From Haemaphysalis longicornis (lineage: Eukaryota > Arthropoda > Arachnida > Ixodida > Ixodidae): a DNA stretch of 64,000 nt. The stretch spans positions 48,257,847 to 48,321,846 of the forward strand of contig CM023457.1 in the NCBI GenBank assembly GCA_013339765.2, read 5' to 3'. The notes below the pieces were generated by a model, which was given only the letters and a program-made list of their open reading frames with translations, ran no database searches and was not told the origin of the DNA. Both the position numbers and the translations under genes were made by a program. Of this stretch, positions 60,401-61,641 are shown piece by piece (position 1 is the first letter of the stretch; every line of letters begins with the position of its first letter).

Positions 60401-61641
60401 TGCTGTGAAAGAGCGTTTGTTACGGAGCAAACTTACTGCACTTTGTCATAGGTCACTCTTGGCTTGCTGTTTCCAAGGCAAACTAACTTATACACTGTGA
60501 TTTGCGTGTTCCTTTTGACGCCTTCAGCTTTAAACTTTTGTTCGGTCTGTGTATGCGGCAGCCACAAAGTATTGCGATAACCCACCGCCCGAAAATTTGT
60601 GGCTTTGAGGAACTAGGATTTTGGGTGGTGAGTCAGAAATGCCATTAAGTTATTTGGGGGGGTTTTTTTGGCACTTTGGCGAGAGCTTGCAATTCGCACT
60701 TCTGCAGTGTGACACGGCAGGGAGTCACGACAGCGGTAAGTCGTGTAACTTGTCAGTATTCTGTACCGATAGCGAAACGTTGCATTTTATGGATGTATTA
60801 TTATGTGATGTGGTGATTAGGAGCAGTGTTTTCCATATTAGATTATGAAGGGACCTCGGTGTGTTGTGGGGACGAACTGTCAAGACCCCAGCGGTGAACC
60901 GTTCTGATTGAGCTTTCGCTACTATTTTCATCTTGGGAAATGATGGGAAGCAAATTGAGGTGCAATGGAACGTCGTAAAGCTTGAGTCTATGTCAGTAAC
61001 CCTTATTACATGCAGCTTGGATAAGCTTGCATGTTCCTTGGGCAGTGAGGAGCAAAAGCCAATAATGGGAGCTGAAATGGTTCAGGATAAAACTGCCCTT
61101 TGGAGAATACTTTTTGTGCCACTTTGTTCCCCAGAGCAAAAGCACATTTCACAACCTTGAGTCTTGGGTAGCCCCCAGGGTGCTTGTTTATGCCTTGTGC
61201 TTTTTAAATGATAAATTGAGTGGTATTTATTAGTGTTTGGCTAGTTTCTGCCCTTAATGGCCCTTCCATTGCTTTTTTTTTTTAATGCTATGCTCAAGGT
61301 CTATGCATTTCTAATGTAACCTATCTGATACAGCGTGTTGTATCAGCGCTGTCGATATCATATGCAGATCCTCATGCAAGAGTGACCTGATCTGTGAAGG
61401 CGTCTTCAGAAACTAAGCCTCTCCTATAAACTACCCGCTCACAGGCTTCTTTCTTTCTTTCCTCTCTGCCAATTTCCGAACTCTAGACATGGATGCGGAC
61501 GACCATGAGGAAGAGGACGATGATGGCGACGATGCGGACGACGTGCCGTTCAGCTTGTCCGACGTGAGCGACGACGGGTCGGACGATTCGGAAGATTCCG
61601 ATGAGGATCAGGTACTTTTTGCGCTCAACGACGATGTGTGA
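11539..61641 (+). CDS. DCAF1: DCAF1 (VprBP), CRL4 E3 ligase substrate receptor, 31 exons
   Basis: DCAF1 recruits substrates to the CUL4-DDB1 ubiquitin ligase in the nucleus and cytoplasm. The fly orthologue is mahjong. Its order of motifs is seen here: DPDPFDDRHP and ACRLLLDILPGLET near the N-terminus, QRLILQYLTPLGEYQELL, SALNVIINCVCGP and KQIISKLPLF in the helical repeat region, LDTIVKEYLRNQHA (LisH), then a WD40 propeller with WDVR and WDLR, the WDxR motifs that bind DDB1, and an Asp/Glu-rich tail. All 30 introns have AG acceptors. 28 donors are GT and two are GC. Phases agree across all exons if six one-base breaks are corrected, giving 1,512 codons against about 1,507 in human. The introns carry many transposons. 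Expression control cannot be read from the sequence. Confidence 0.97.
11721..12551. other. DCAF1 intron 1
   Basis: Holds short CCTAA-like stretches (11,876-11,892), a decayed tRNA-like patch near 12,302-12,345 and a long (TC)n tract just before exon 2. Nothing else is recognised. Confidence 0.6.
12404..12520. repeat. (TC)n microsatellite next to exon 2 acceptor
   Basis: Over 100 bases of ctctctct with few interruptions, followed by a C run, make up the pyrimidine-rich region upstream of the exon 2 acceptor at 12,551. It may serve as an oversized polypyrimidine tract. Confidence 0.95.
12552..12628 (+). CDS. DCAF1: DCAF1 exon 2
   Basis: Acceptor tggcag, donor AA|GTGAGT. Encodes LAELVEKETEAYLK and the near-invariant DPDPFDDRHP block of the DCAF1 N-terminus. 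Ends with one base of a split codon. Confidence 0.96.
12928..12990. repeat. (GA)/(GT)/(GTAC) microsatellite
   Basis: Consecutive simple runs: gagagagag, gtgtgtgtgt, then tacgtacgtacg. It lies inside intron 2 and has no coding content. Confidence 0.92.
13218..13420. repeat. Diverged tandem duplication before exon 3
   Basis: Two units (about 13,218-13,302 and 13,324-13,419) share ggaccgtcc, ttcaagaa(c/t)gaacg, cacaatctgttcgttctt and a(c/t)a(g/a)attttga. The second unit ends 24 bp before exon 3. Confidence 0.65.
13444..13517 (+). CDS. DCAF1: DCAF1 exon 3
   Basis: Acceptor gccacag, donor AAG|GTGGGT. Encodes CSLGHLLKALFKNDEFLNK, matching the DCAF1 block after DDRHP. Ends in phase 0. Confidence 0.96.
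13698..13870. mobile_element. Tigger-type element remnant
   Basis: A start-like cagtagactggcgataattc is followed by repeated ttcaaac and ttaattcgaac phrases, as seen in Tigger/pogo termini. No matching right end was found. Confidence 0.35.
14320..14405 (-). repeat. tRNA-derived SINE head or tRNA relic
   Basis: On the minus strand TAGCCCCATGGGTAAGACG resembles a pol III A box, and GGCTCGAAACC about 45 bases on resembles a B box. No full cloverleaf acceptor stem is evident, so it is a tRNA-derived repeat rather than a functional tRNA. Confidence 0.45.
15374..15700. mobile_element. MITE with TATACTCgaGTACAA termini, copy 1
   Basis: Left end tatactcaggtacaagtta and right end ttaagttgtactcgagtata are inverted repeats. 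A related, shorter copy lies at 29,805-29,977. No coding remnant was found. Confidence 0.6.
15737..15922. mobile_element. Tigger-type MITE, 186 bp
   Basis: Ends cagtaaaacctcgttac and gtaacgaggttttactg are perfect inverted repeats flanked by TA on both sides (15,735-15,736 and 15,923-15,924). The CAGTAAAACCTCG terminus is characteristic of Tigger-like elements. The interior is non-coding. Confidence 0.88.
16168..16275 (+). CDS. DCAF1: DCAF1 exon 4
   Basis: A C-rich pyrimidine tract precedes the accgcag acceptor. Donor CAG|GTACTG. Its 36 codons include ACRLLLDILPGLET, a strongly conserved DCAF1 block. Phase 0 at both ends. Confidence 0.97.
16378..16801. mobile_element. MITE with perfect 21-bp inverted termini
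   Basis: The left end begins AGCCCTCATTCACACAG and the right end is its exact reverse complement over 21 bases. Subterminal sequence on both sides is rich in cgtcac/gtgacg. The interior of 424 bp has no coding signal. A PIF/Harbinger or similar origin is possible, but the target duplication is unclear. A related half-copy lies at 31,193-31,372. Confidence 0.75.
16802..18938. other. Remainder of DCAF1 intron 4
   Basis: Contains T and A runs (16,969-16,986; 17,505-17,518) and an old Tigger-like patch near 17,090-17,285 (agcggac and cagtt phrases). Frames upstream of exon 5 show no conserved domain. Confidence 0.5.
18939..19127 (+). CDS. DCAF1: DCAF1 exon 5, with GC donor
   Basis: Acceptor gttccag. 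Its 63 codons include QSYATGLLAAAMEVQDIAAN and MLRRLWELAQ, part of the helical repeat region. The exon ends CACAG|GCAAGG: the donor is GC rather than GT, but otherwise matches the strong consensus. Phase 0 continues correctly into exon 6 only with this GC site. Confidence 0.92.
19297..19520. mobile_element. piggyBac-type terminus (solo end)
   Basis: Starts TTAACCCCTTTGAGGGTTGA, close to the end of the piggyBac copy at 27,167 (TTAACCCTTTGAGGGTCAA). It shares about 200 bp, including atttttttagggtgacc and ggtttattcatgagtaacac, with 44,606-44,790. The opposite end was not located. Non-coding. Confidence 0.6.
20002..20236 (+). CDS. DCAF1: DCAF1 exon 6, linker, one-base frame break
   Basis: The exon enters in phase 0 as VTPEEVTCRPPERPFSHLNG and GGGGSSSNGMQEPS. 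The second half is conserved in the next frame: QQQQGSLSQVAPRKSPSE, then ECSNSSWAELEPLMIG, equivalent to human SNSSWSEM. One surplus base near 20,100-20,120, in the acaccagcagcag stretch, explains the switch. Donor CAG|GTGAGG. This is the weakly conserved acidic/serine linker region in vertebrates, but it is Gly/Ser/Gln-rich here. Confidence 0.87.
20237..21818. other. First part of DCAF1 intron 6
   Basis: No recognisable gene or repeat family. A gtgtgtgggtgtgtg patch lies near 21,636-21,670. Confidence 0.5.
21819..22441. mobile_element. TTAA foldback element (palindromic MITE), copy 1
   Basis: Bounded by TTAA at 21,819-21,822 and 22,438-22,441. The left end (ggggggacactggtcttaaa) and right end (gaagaccactgtcgcccc) are inverted, and the two halves stay complementary through gtgaaact.gtcag, gaatgcaataatcgaag and gatgcaccgcttggaacta to a short centre near 22,130. 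About 620 bp folds into one long hairpin. No coding capacity. Three related copies lie in introns 18 and 22. Confidence 0.88.
22443..22462. repeat. Short CCTAA tandem near exon 7 acceptor
   Basis: cctaacctaacctagcctaa consists of four units of the arthropod telomere-type pentamer, one with a G. It lies about 40 bp upstream of the acceptor and also matches CTAAC branch-point sequence. Confidence 0.6.
22502..22678 (+). CDS. DCAF1: DCAF1 exon 7
   Basis: Acceptor ctgtgcag, donor AAG|GTGTGT. Its 59 codons contain QRLILQYLTPLGEYQELL, a hallmark of DCAF1, and end RLAFEALK. Phase 0. Confidence 0.97.
22854..23611 (-). mobile_element. Tigger-like element with transposase C-terminal remnant
   Basis: The ends (ctctcaaacctagttgtaa; right end inverted from cactcaaaacctcgttata) are inverted repeats flanked by TA at 22,852-22,853 and 23,612-23,613. 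On the minus strand 22,923-23,285 encodes SHADTVDMLTSSEALNTVDF LRRF, typical of the C-terminal tail of Tigger transposases. The catalytic core is absent, so it is a deletion derivative of about 758 bp. Confidence 0.75.
23756..24283. repeat. Dispersed repeat pair, copy A
   Basis: Shares ordered blocks with 34,836-35,280: agtctttcttgggctac, attcagccac.cggcca, ggcggcattc.aa.aa.tcccac, and gcgacatttgcag.gaa.tgagcaga. Probably a non-autonomous transposon. Family unknown. Ends 49 bp before exon 8. Confidence 0.65.
24333..24491 (+). CDS. DCAF1: DCAF1 exon 8
   Basis: Acceptor gcttgcag, donor AGG|GTGAGG. Its 53 codons include LLEVHRPSVAATGVSICLYY, aligned to the human LLEIPRPSMAATGVSMCLYY block. Phase 0. 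Confidence 0.97.
24492..24818. other. DCAF1 intron 8
   Basis: Short intron with a normal GTGAGG donor and ctttccag acceptor. Nothing else is recognised. Confidence 0.6.
24819..24859 (+). CDS. DCAF1: DCAF1 exon 9 (41 nt)
   Basis: A very small exon, VCTLPQAVLSDLV plus two bases of a Thr codon, with acceptor ctttccag and donor AC|GTAAGT. It joins in phase to exon 10 to give the conserved DLVTYALWLLE. Confidence 0.94.
25256..25500. repeat. Minisatellite, about 76-bp period, hairpin-forming units
   Basis: The phrase gctgtttcctcaacatcttc begins at 25,256, 25,332, 25,409 and 25,470. Within each unit cctcaacatcttcct and aggaagatgttgtgg are complementary, so every unit can fold. The array ends 45 bp before exon 10. 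Confidence 0.88.
25546..25980 (+). CDS. DCAF1: DCAF1 exon 10
   Basis: Acceptor gttgcag, donor CAG|GTGAGG. It encodes CHATMFFGLAFPFRSLLELF and the following conserved helices to FASRQTARHVCVALKRYCEA. It ends with a Ser/Ala/Pro-rich stretch (SSSSGSASVGGGSSTS) that is not conserved outside arthropods. GC content is very high, as in exons 11, 20 and 26. Confidence 0.96.
26029..26800. mobile_element. Long foldback element in intron 10
   Basis: The left arm (about 26,029-26,345) and right arm (about 26,470-26,800) are complementary over some 300 bp: aacactttaa.aaatttt, cgctcaaa.t.cacacgaagg, attctgaaaataaat, and gaacggcggcgccacct pair with the inverted right arm with scattered mismatches. No coding content. 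Unrelated in sequence to the TTAA foldback family. Confidence 0.82.
27167..29455 (-). mobile_element. piggyBac transposon, full-length but degraded
   Basis: TTAA flanks both ends (27,167-27,170; 29,452-29,455). The adjoining termini ccctttgagggtc and ctctttgagattc are inverted repeats matching at 10 of 13 bases. The minus strand between them carries the transposase, making this a complete element outline of about 2.3 kb. Confidence 0.85.
27375..29134 (-). pseudogene. piggyBac transposase pseudogene
   Basis: From 29,134 on the minus strand there is an acidic, Ser-rich N-terminus, then the DDE_Tnp_1_7 domain in pieces: GLVRKNTLL and FALLMHVLHLS, LHIDESLMPWRGCLLFRQYI near 28,300, and MDNWYTSPVLFEFLQ near 28,097. 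VDRVDMQLSF near 27,790 and a cysteine-rich C-terminal finger near 27,370-27,490 follow. Several frame changes and in-frame stops break it. These motifs fix the family, a cut-and-paste transposase that recognises TTAA. Not functional as assembled. Confidence 0.9.
29805..29977. mobile_element. MITE with TATACTC termini, copy 2 (internally deleted)
   Basis: Ends tatactcaggtacgagtta and cagttgtactcgactata are inverted and match the copy at 15,374-15,700, as does the internal gtcagcgtgcgcatgcattttgaaa. About 150 bp shorter than copy 1. Confidence 0.6.
30734..31154 (+). CDS. DCAF1: DCAF1 exon 11, one-base frame break
   Basis: The phase-correct start reads SHHEPPWSSSSPAVV, an Ala/Thr-rich stretch and RFSAEA. 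The conserved remainder, VSENMWSLLELLPVR to AALDVLAVCSVVPRAQLAL, is in the next frame. One surplus G at 30,884-30,886 accounts for it. Donor ATGAG|GTGAGG in phase 2. It aligns with the human region around NDTVRFALDVLAILTVVPK. Confidence 0.9.
31193..31372. repeat. Half-copy of the 16,378 MITE with a CGTCATGA tandem array
   Basis: The right end cagctgtgtgaatgacgc matches the terminus of the 16,378-16,801 element, preceded by the same gatggaagacggtgacgg block. On its left is an array of about six units of ccgtcatgagagcctt, apparently expanded from the subterminal cgtcatgg motif. Confidence 0.6.
31373..32199. other. Intron 11 interior
   Basis: A-runs near 31,741-31,750 and 31,864-31,876. No recognisable gene or repeat family. 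Confidence 0.5.
32200..32597. mobile_element. pogo-type MITE, 398 bp
   Basis: Left end ccatattttcatgtgtataa and right end ttataaacgtaaaaatatgg are inverted repeats with few mismatches, flanked by TA (32,198-32,199; 32,598-32,599). Non-coding interior. Confidence 0.78.
32725..32827 (+). CDS. DCAF1: DCAF1 exon 12
   Basis: Acceptor ttcccag, donor AGG|GTGAGC. Encodes VILAAADREIVADPDVQ and RSALNVIINCVCGPMSR, matching human KSALQIIINCVCGP. The first base completes a Ser codon from exon 11. Confidence 0.97.
33053..33291 (-). mobile_element. Full-length tRNA-derived SINE (Ruka-like)
   Basis: On the minus strand the head has an A box TGGCTGAGTGG (33,271-33,281) and a B box GGTTCGATTCC (33,227-33,237). 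The conserved SINE body follows, then a 3' end of (CAAT)n. A perfect 17-bp target duplication, ttagccctcccccctgc, lies at 33,036-33,052 and 33,292-33,308. Perfect flanks and complete ends mark a young insertion. Mobilised in trans by a LINE. The family name is from memory. Confidence 0.93.
34066..34360. repeat. Two-unit tandem repeat, 185-bp period, with CRE-like sites
   Basis: gacgtcagtgaaatcttggt at 34,121 and gacgtcagcaaaatcttgat at 34,306 head matching blocks (tgtatcccgg.ataaaacact, tgtgttaaaa). Each unit has a tgacgtca/gacgtcag motif resembling a cAMP response element. Confidence 0.75.
34617..34800 (+). mobile_element. Diverged SINE copy with tRNA-like head
   Basis: ctatggtgactaagtagcta and cattgtgctgctgagccca match the head of the SINE at 52,148. 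The body (gaagatccggaggtggttaa) and cagcttcggtgc are decayed. Confidence 0.65.
34836..35280. repeat. Dispersed repeat pair, copy B
   Basis: Aligns with 23,756-24,283 in the same orientation through several blocks listed there. It lacks about 80 bp in the middle. Confidence 0.65.
35281..36222. other. End of DCAF1 intron 12
   Basis: AT-rich with no recognised repeat or gene. The pyrimidine/T-rich stretch just before exon 13 precedes a gtcacag acceptor. Confidence 0.5.
36223..36342 (+). CDS. DCAF1: DCAF1 exon 13
   Basis: Acceptor gtcacag, donor ATG|GTATGG. Its 40 codons end LLSKMWTCVRANNGIM, aligned to human LAKMWNVVQSNNGI. Phase 0. Confidence 0.95.
36554..36732. mobile_element. Short pogo-type MITE
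   Basis: Left ccgtatttattcaaatataa and right ttataatcgaatagatacgg are inverted. The left flank is TA and the right flank has decayed to CA. An internal (GT)n(AT)n run lies at 36,644-36,670. Confidence 0.68.
37055..37169. repeat. Near-perfect 52-bp-arm hairpin
   Basis: gaagaagcgcgaaaaatgac and cgactacatagaaaagaaca cacagg on the left pair with cctgtgtgttcttttctatg and tggtcgtctttttttgcgct tcttc on the right, around a loop of about a dozen bases (ccggcacgctct). Only a few mismatches. No coding content. Confidence 0.88.
37825..37897 (+). CDS. DCAF1: DCAF1 exon 14, one-base frame break
   Basis: Starts VLLNLLT in phase 0. The conserved SPITDADSMRALACK follows in the next frame. Removing one G at 37,846-37,847 restores 24 codons that match the human block VLLSLLSIKMPITDAD closely. 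Donor AAG|GTGAGT. Confidence 0.92.
37898..38208. other. DCAF1 intron 14
   Basis: Short intron with GTGAGT donor and ccgtccag acceptor. Nothing else is recognised. Confidence 0.6.
38209..38290 (+). CDS. DCAF1: DCAF1 exon 15
   Basis: Acceptor cgtccag, donor CAAG|GTGAGG. Encodes ALCGLARCSTVKQIISKLPL, a strongly conserved DCAF1 block. Ends in phase 1. Confidence 0.96.
38291..38968. other. DCAF1 intron 15
   Basis: No repeat family is recognised. A T-run before cctccgggggtgtcgtgcag forms the pyrimidine region of the exon 16 acceptor. Confidence 0.55.
38969..39108 (+). CDS. DCAF1: DCAF1 exon 16
   Basis: Acceptor cgtgcag, donor AAG|GTGCGT. Encodes LMREPVLQDKRQEHAKFC (human LMKEPVLQDKRSDHVKFC) and ELVERVTGAPL. 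Phase 0 at the end. Confidence 0.97.
39121..39195. repeat. Short tandem of GTATCCAATACC
   Basis: gtatccaataccgtatccaa and later gtatccaatacc units recur four times in about 75 bp of intron 16. The rest of that intron is unremarkable except for long T tracts before exon 17. Confidence 0.75.
39781..39862 (+). CDS. DCAF1: DCAF1 exon 17
   Basis: A very long T tract precedes the ttttgcag acceptor. Donor AAGG|GTGAGT. Encodes SEVVAQTKISYREKDLLQLI and YQHLLGK, the end of the helical repeat region. Confidence 0.95.
39863..41659. other. DCAF1 intron 17
   Basis: Contains a Tigger-like terminus (tgtagaccgcttataacg) at about 40,298 followed by CG-rich sequence to about 41,100, perhaps a decayed Tigger element whose right end I could not find. 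The rest is unrecognised. Confidence 0.4.
41660..41775 (+). CDS. DCAF1: DCAF1 exon 18
   Basis: Acceptor ttcggcag, donor ACG|GTCAGT. Encodes LVDAASALQKEASLPARPT, aligned to human TATVLTKEADLPM, then a variable Ser/Gln-rich linker. Phase 0 at the end. Confidence 0.92.
41981..42635. mobile_element. TTAA foldback element, copy 2
   Basis: Begins TTAAGGGGGGACGCTGGTCT at 41,981 and is palindromic to gaagacaccactgtcaaggg near 42,630. The centre is near 42,310. It shares gatgcaccgcttggaa and gaatgcaatgatcgaagcag with the other copies. The right TTAA is lost. Confidence 0.82.
42636..43130. other. Intron 18 segment before the gap
   Basis: A stretch with ggggacgcagagtcttcgaa and a CpG-rich patch near 42,830-42,990. 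The right end is a CT tract and CAG just before the Ns. No gene recognised. Confidence 0.4.
43131..43230. other. Assembly gap, 100 N
   Basis: Exactly 100 unknown bases, a conventional placeholder for a gap of unknown size. It lies at the edge of a palindromic foldback copy, a likely cause of the break. It falls within intron 18, and DCAF1 phases do not require an exon here. Confidence 0.98.
43231..43772. mobile_element. TTAA foldback element, copy 3, left end lost in gap
   Basis: Starts inside the left arm right after the Ns (ttttttcggctggtcaatta) and runs through the palindrome centre near 43,440 to agaccagtgtcccccccgta a. The terminal TTAA is GTAA. gatgcaccgcttggaactga pairs with its inverted partner at 43,510-43,530. 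Confidence 0.82.
44304..44405 (+). CDS. DCAF1: DCAF1 exon 19
   Basis: Acceptor ctttccag, donor AGG|GTGAGT. Its 34 codons (VRPLRSGSMGSLGSHS... ending GNCINR) are from the poorly conserved linker before LisH. It is placed by splice sites and phase rather than strong similarity. Confidence 0.75.
44606..44790. mobile_element. piggyBac-type terminus (second solo end)
   Basis: TTAACTCTTTGAGGGTCAAA at 44,605 and about 180 bp after it match 19,297-19,520, including ttttttagggtggcataaag and ggtttattcatgagtagcac. Confidence 0.6.
44791..45460. other. End of DCAF1 intron 19
   Basis: A (TC)6 stretch near 44,910 and otherwise unrecognised sequence up to the exon 20 acceptor. Confidence 0.5.
45461..45799 (+). 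CDS. DCAF1: DCAF1 exon 20, LisH motif, one-base frame break
   Basis: Acceptor ccctgcag, donor GT|GTGAGT. After an Ala/Pro/Ser-rich linker comes HKRSGTYQGGSPVLKRL, then LSLDTIVKEYLRNQHA, the LisH motif known to mediate DCAF1 dimerisation. The conserved CKNPVVACPPFELF then appears in the next frame. One surplus C at 45,754-45,755 explains the switch. The exon ends in phase 2, matching exon 21 only after that correction. Confidence 0.93.
45800..47457. other. DCAF1 intron 20 with Tigger-like fragments
   Basis: Tigger-type phrases occur at 46,048 (cagtccagtccacttatac) and 46,382-46,700 (cagtcgaccctgaaataacg, tacaacgaactccacttcaa cg). Paired ends could not be assigned. No gene recognised. Confidence 0.42.
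47458..47595 (+). CDS. DCAF1: DCAF1 exon 21, with GC donor
   Basis: Acceptor tttgcag. Encodes PHRCPEPQYRNAAPTSMAAR and GGFDGARLHRKFIYS, aligned to human PHQCPEPK and GGVDGG...RHLIFSR. The exon ends AGCAG|GCAAGT, a second GC donor, and phase 2 continues correctly (AG+G gives Arg) into exon 22. Confidence 0.92.
47794..47860 (+). CDS. DCAF1: DCAF1 exon 22
   Basis: Acceptor actgcag, donor TCG|GTGAGT. Encodes FRPVRTFRDPDGTSSYSCCA FS with the CCAF block of the first propeller blade. Phase 0 at the end. Confidence 0.95.
47985..48133. mobile_element. TTAA foldback element, right-arm fragment (copy 4)
   Basis: ttttgaccaactcaaaaaat, gactgacaagtttca and gaagttgttaaggccagtgt ccccccctaa match the right arm of the other foldback copies. 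The left arm is absent. Confidence 0.72.
48512..48583 (+). CDS. DCAF1: DCAF1 exon 23
   Basis: Acceptor ccgtgcag, donor GTG|GTGAGT. Encodes YLFLGTLVGELHVYNLYTG, a WD40 blade aligned to human FLMLGTCTGQLKLYNVFSG. Phase 0. Confidence 0.96.
48865..49074 (-). mobile_element. SINE inserted just upstream of exon 24
   Basis: Minus-strand SINE body with attgattgattg at its 3' end and the shared ttaacgcgccgacgcaac and ctccggattaattttgac blocks. The head region is rearranged (extra gagtcacttgggtgtggtg). A perfect 19-bp duplication, ttttggataactgaggttg, lies at 48,846-48,864 and 49,075-49,093. Confidence 0.92.
49112..49168 (+). CDS. DCAF1: DCAF1 exon 24
   Basis: Acceptor cttttcag, donor AAC|GTGAGT. Its 19 codons read EEATYSCHESELTNCQPSN. 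The acceptor is only 18 bp downstream of the target-site duplication of an inserted SINE. Confidence 0.95.
49169..49633. other. DCAF1 intron 24
   Basis: Contains a short (ATC)5 run near 49,264-49,280. No repeat family is recognised. Confidence 0.55.
49634..49716 (+). CDS. DCAF1: DCAF1 exon 25
   Basis: Acceptor ccccacag, donor AA|GTGAGT. Encodes DGKFLLTSSAWRRPLSSLW and SFTDVFDQ, aligned to human DGSLLLTSATWSQPLSALW. Phase 2 at the end. Confidence 0.97.
49963..50008. repeat. (TCC)n microsatellite
   Basis: About ten units of tcc with late interruptions. It produces spurious Ser- or Arg-rich open frames. A 24-bp direct repeat (gttagtttttagcgttggag) follows at 50,009 and 50,032. Confidence 0.92.
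50126..51759 (-). mobile_element. pogo-family DNA transposon, complete ends
   Basis: Left end ccgtaagaacccgtgtatag and right end ctatacgcgggtttttacgg are inverted repeats differing at two or three bases, flanked by TA (50,124-50,125; 51,760-51,761). The 1,634-bp element carries a transposase on the minus strand and is the most complete DNA transposon in the window. It sits in intron 25. Confidence 0.92.
50258..51477 (-). pseudogene. pogo-like transposase, few frame breaks
   Basis: From an ATG at 51,477 (minus strand): a Brinker/CENP-B-type HTH (RRQYSAAFKRKVISAAE, GNCAVERQFGV, IRGWRKQK), a second HTH (KHWVSRFMCRAGFSLRRRTS), then the DDE core in pieces. ADQTPVYLDMPS holds the first Asp, LVLDAFWCHL the second, and SQLQPLDVCLNKPFKDHIRG the third. 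An acidic tail (SDKGASEESASDEDDE) ends near 50,260. Three or so single-base frame changes separate the pieces. All catalytic Asp residues are visible. Such enzymes cut at TA. Confidence 0.88.
51762..52147. other. Intron 25 segment between elements
   Basis: No recognisable gene or repeat. Confidence 0.5.
52148..52395 (+). mobile_element. tRNA-derived SINE (Ruka-like), near full length
   Basis: Head cgctgcggtggcgcagtgac with B box GGTTCGATTCC near 52,203, then the body read in the opposite orientation to the 33,053 copy (gatggaggcgaaaagcaaaa, aattaatccggagccctcca c). The 3' end is (aat)n-like. The A box is altered, and the flanking ataattgtta/ataattattc may be a decayed target duplication. Confidence 0.85.
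52820..53117 (+). CDS. DCAF1: DCAF1 exon 26, WD40 blades with WDVR
   Basis: Acceptor cttccag, donor GAG|GTAACC. It encodes YYVEFGKQSLERVLGTRHET, RATFNPTDELVLSDGVLWDV and GVFHPNGLE. WDVR is the first of two WDxR motifs contacting DDB1 in the family. The exon is very GC-rich with strong third-position C/G bias. Confidence 0.98.
53150..53333 (+). mobile_element. SINE copy with deleted head and palindromic 3' end
   Basis: cgccacggtggctgctttttt joins directly to tggtgaaggcgaaaacgaaa, so most of the tRNA-like head is deleted. Body blocks gtcaaaattatactggagcc and cttcggtgcgttaaac match the other copies. The end is duplicated in inverted form (53,293-53,333). Confidence 0.8.
53293..53333. repeat. 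Perfect 20-bp-arm palindrome
   Basis: aagggtagcttcggtgcgtt, one A, then its exact reverse complement. It lies at the 3' end of the SINE just described, 176 bp after exon 26. Confidence 0.95.
53334..54249. other. Rest of DCAF1 intron 26
   Basis: Several A-runs. No recognised gene or repeat. Confidence 0.5.
54250..54452 (+). CDS. DCAF1: DCAF1 exon 27, second WDxR, one-base frame break
   Basis: Acceptor cccctcag, donor ATCG|GTGAGA. The conserved frame reads EVWDLRTFRLLHTVPALDQC, with the second WDxR motif (WDLR), then SSFRTFHASDYSSI. The entry phase gives VIL and then leaves this frame. Removing one C at 54,258-54,259 restores VILNSEVWDLR, matching human VIINTEIWDLR. Confidence 0.94.
54453..55190. 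other. DCAF1 intron 27
   Basis: Normal GTGAGA donor and cactccag acceptor. No recognised element. Confidence 0.55.
55191..55264 (+). CDS. DCAF1: DCAF1 exon 28
   Basis: Acceptor cactccag, donor GAG|GTAAGC. Encodes TIDIKRNIYDLKPDESDYFL then AVVE, matching human TIDVKRNIFDL. Phase 0 at the end. Confidence 0.97.
55928..56376. mobile_element. Tigger-type non-autonomous element, 449 bp
   Basis: Left cagtcgagtccacttataat and right (inverted) cagtctggtccacctataac form terminal repeats, with TA flanks at 55,926-55,927 and 56,377-56,378. The interior has no coding remnant. Confidence 0.8.
56834..56926 (+). CDS. DCAF1: DCAF1 exon 29, end of propeller
   Basis: Acceptor accttacag, donor GAG|GTGAGT. Encodes ESVCRLYEVGRLREDDDDE, aligned to human DTVCRLYEVGRQRLAEDEDE. 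This is the last propeller strand and the start of the acidic tail. Confidence 0.97.
56927..58784. other. DCAF1 intron 29
   Basis: An agcagcagcag stretch near 58,255 and an (ATG)n run near 58,729-58,745 were seen. No gene or transposon family is recognised. Confidence 0.5.
58785..58848 (+). CDS. DCAF1: DCAF1 exon 30, acidic tail
   Basis: Acceptor cttgcag, donor GACG|GTAAGA. Encodes DADDDESENMGEEESDDDDD, wholly acidic. Acidic tails are a feature of DCAF1 C-termini. Confidence 0.93.
58849..61486. other. DCAF1 intron 30
   Basis: Over 2.6 kb of mostly AT-rich sequence with no recognised repeat or coding signal. This is the quietest stretch of the window. Confidence 0.5.
61487..61641 (+). CDS. 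DCAF1: DCAF1 exon 31, terminal coding exon
   Basis: Acceptor aactctag, stop TGA at 61,639-61,641. Encodes a second acidic block (DDHEEEDDDGDDADD), FSLSDVSDDGSDDSEDSDED and the end VLFALNDDV, comparable with the human ending ILSLNE. A GTACTT after GATCAG at 61,615 could be an alternative donor. Confidence 0.95.
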
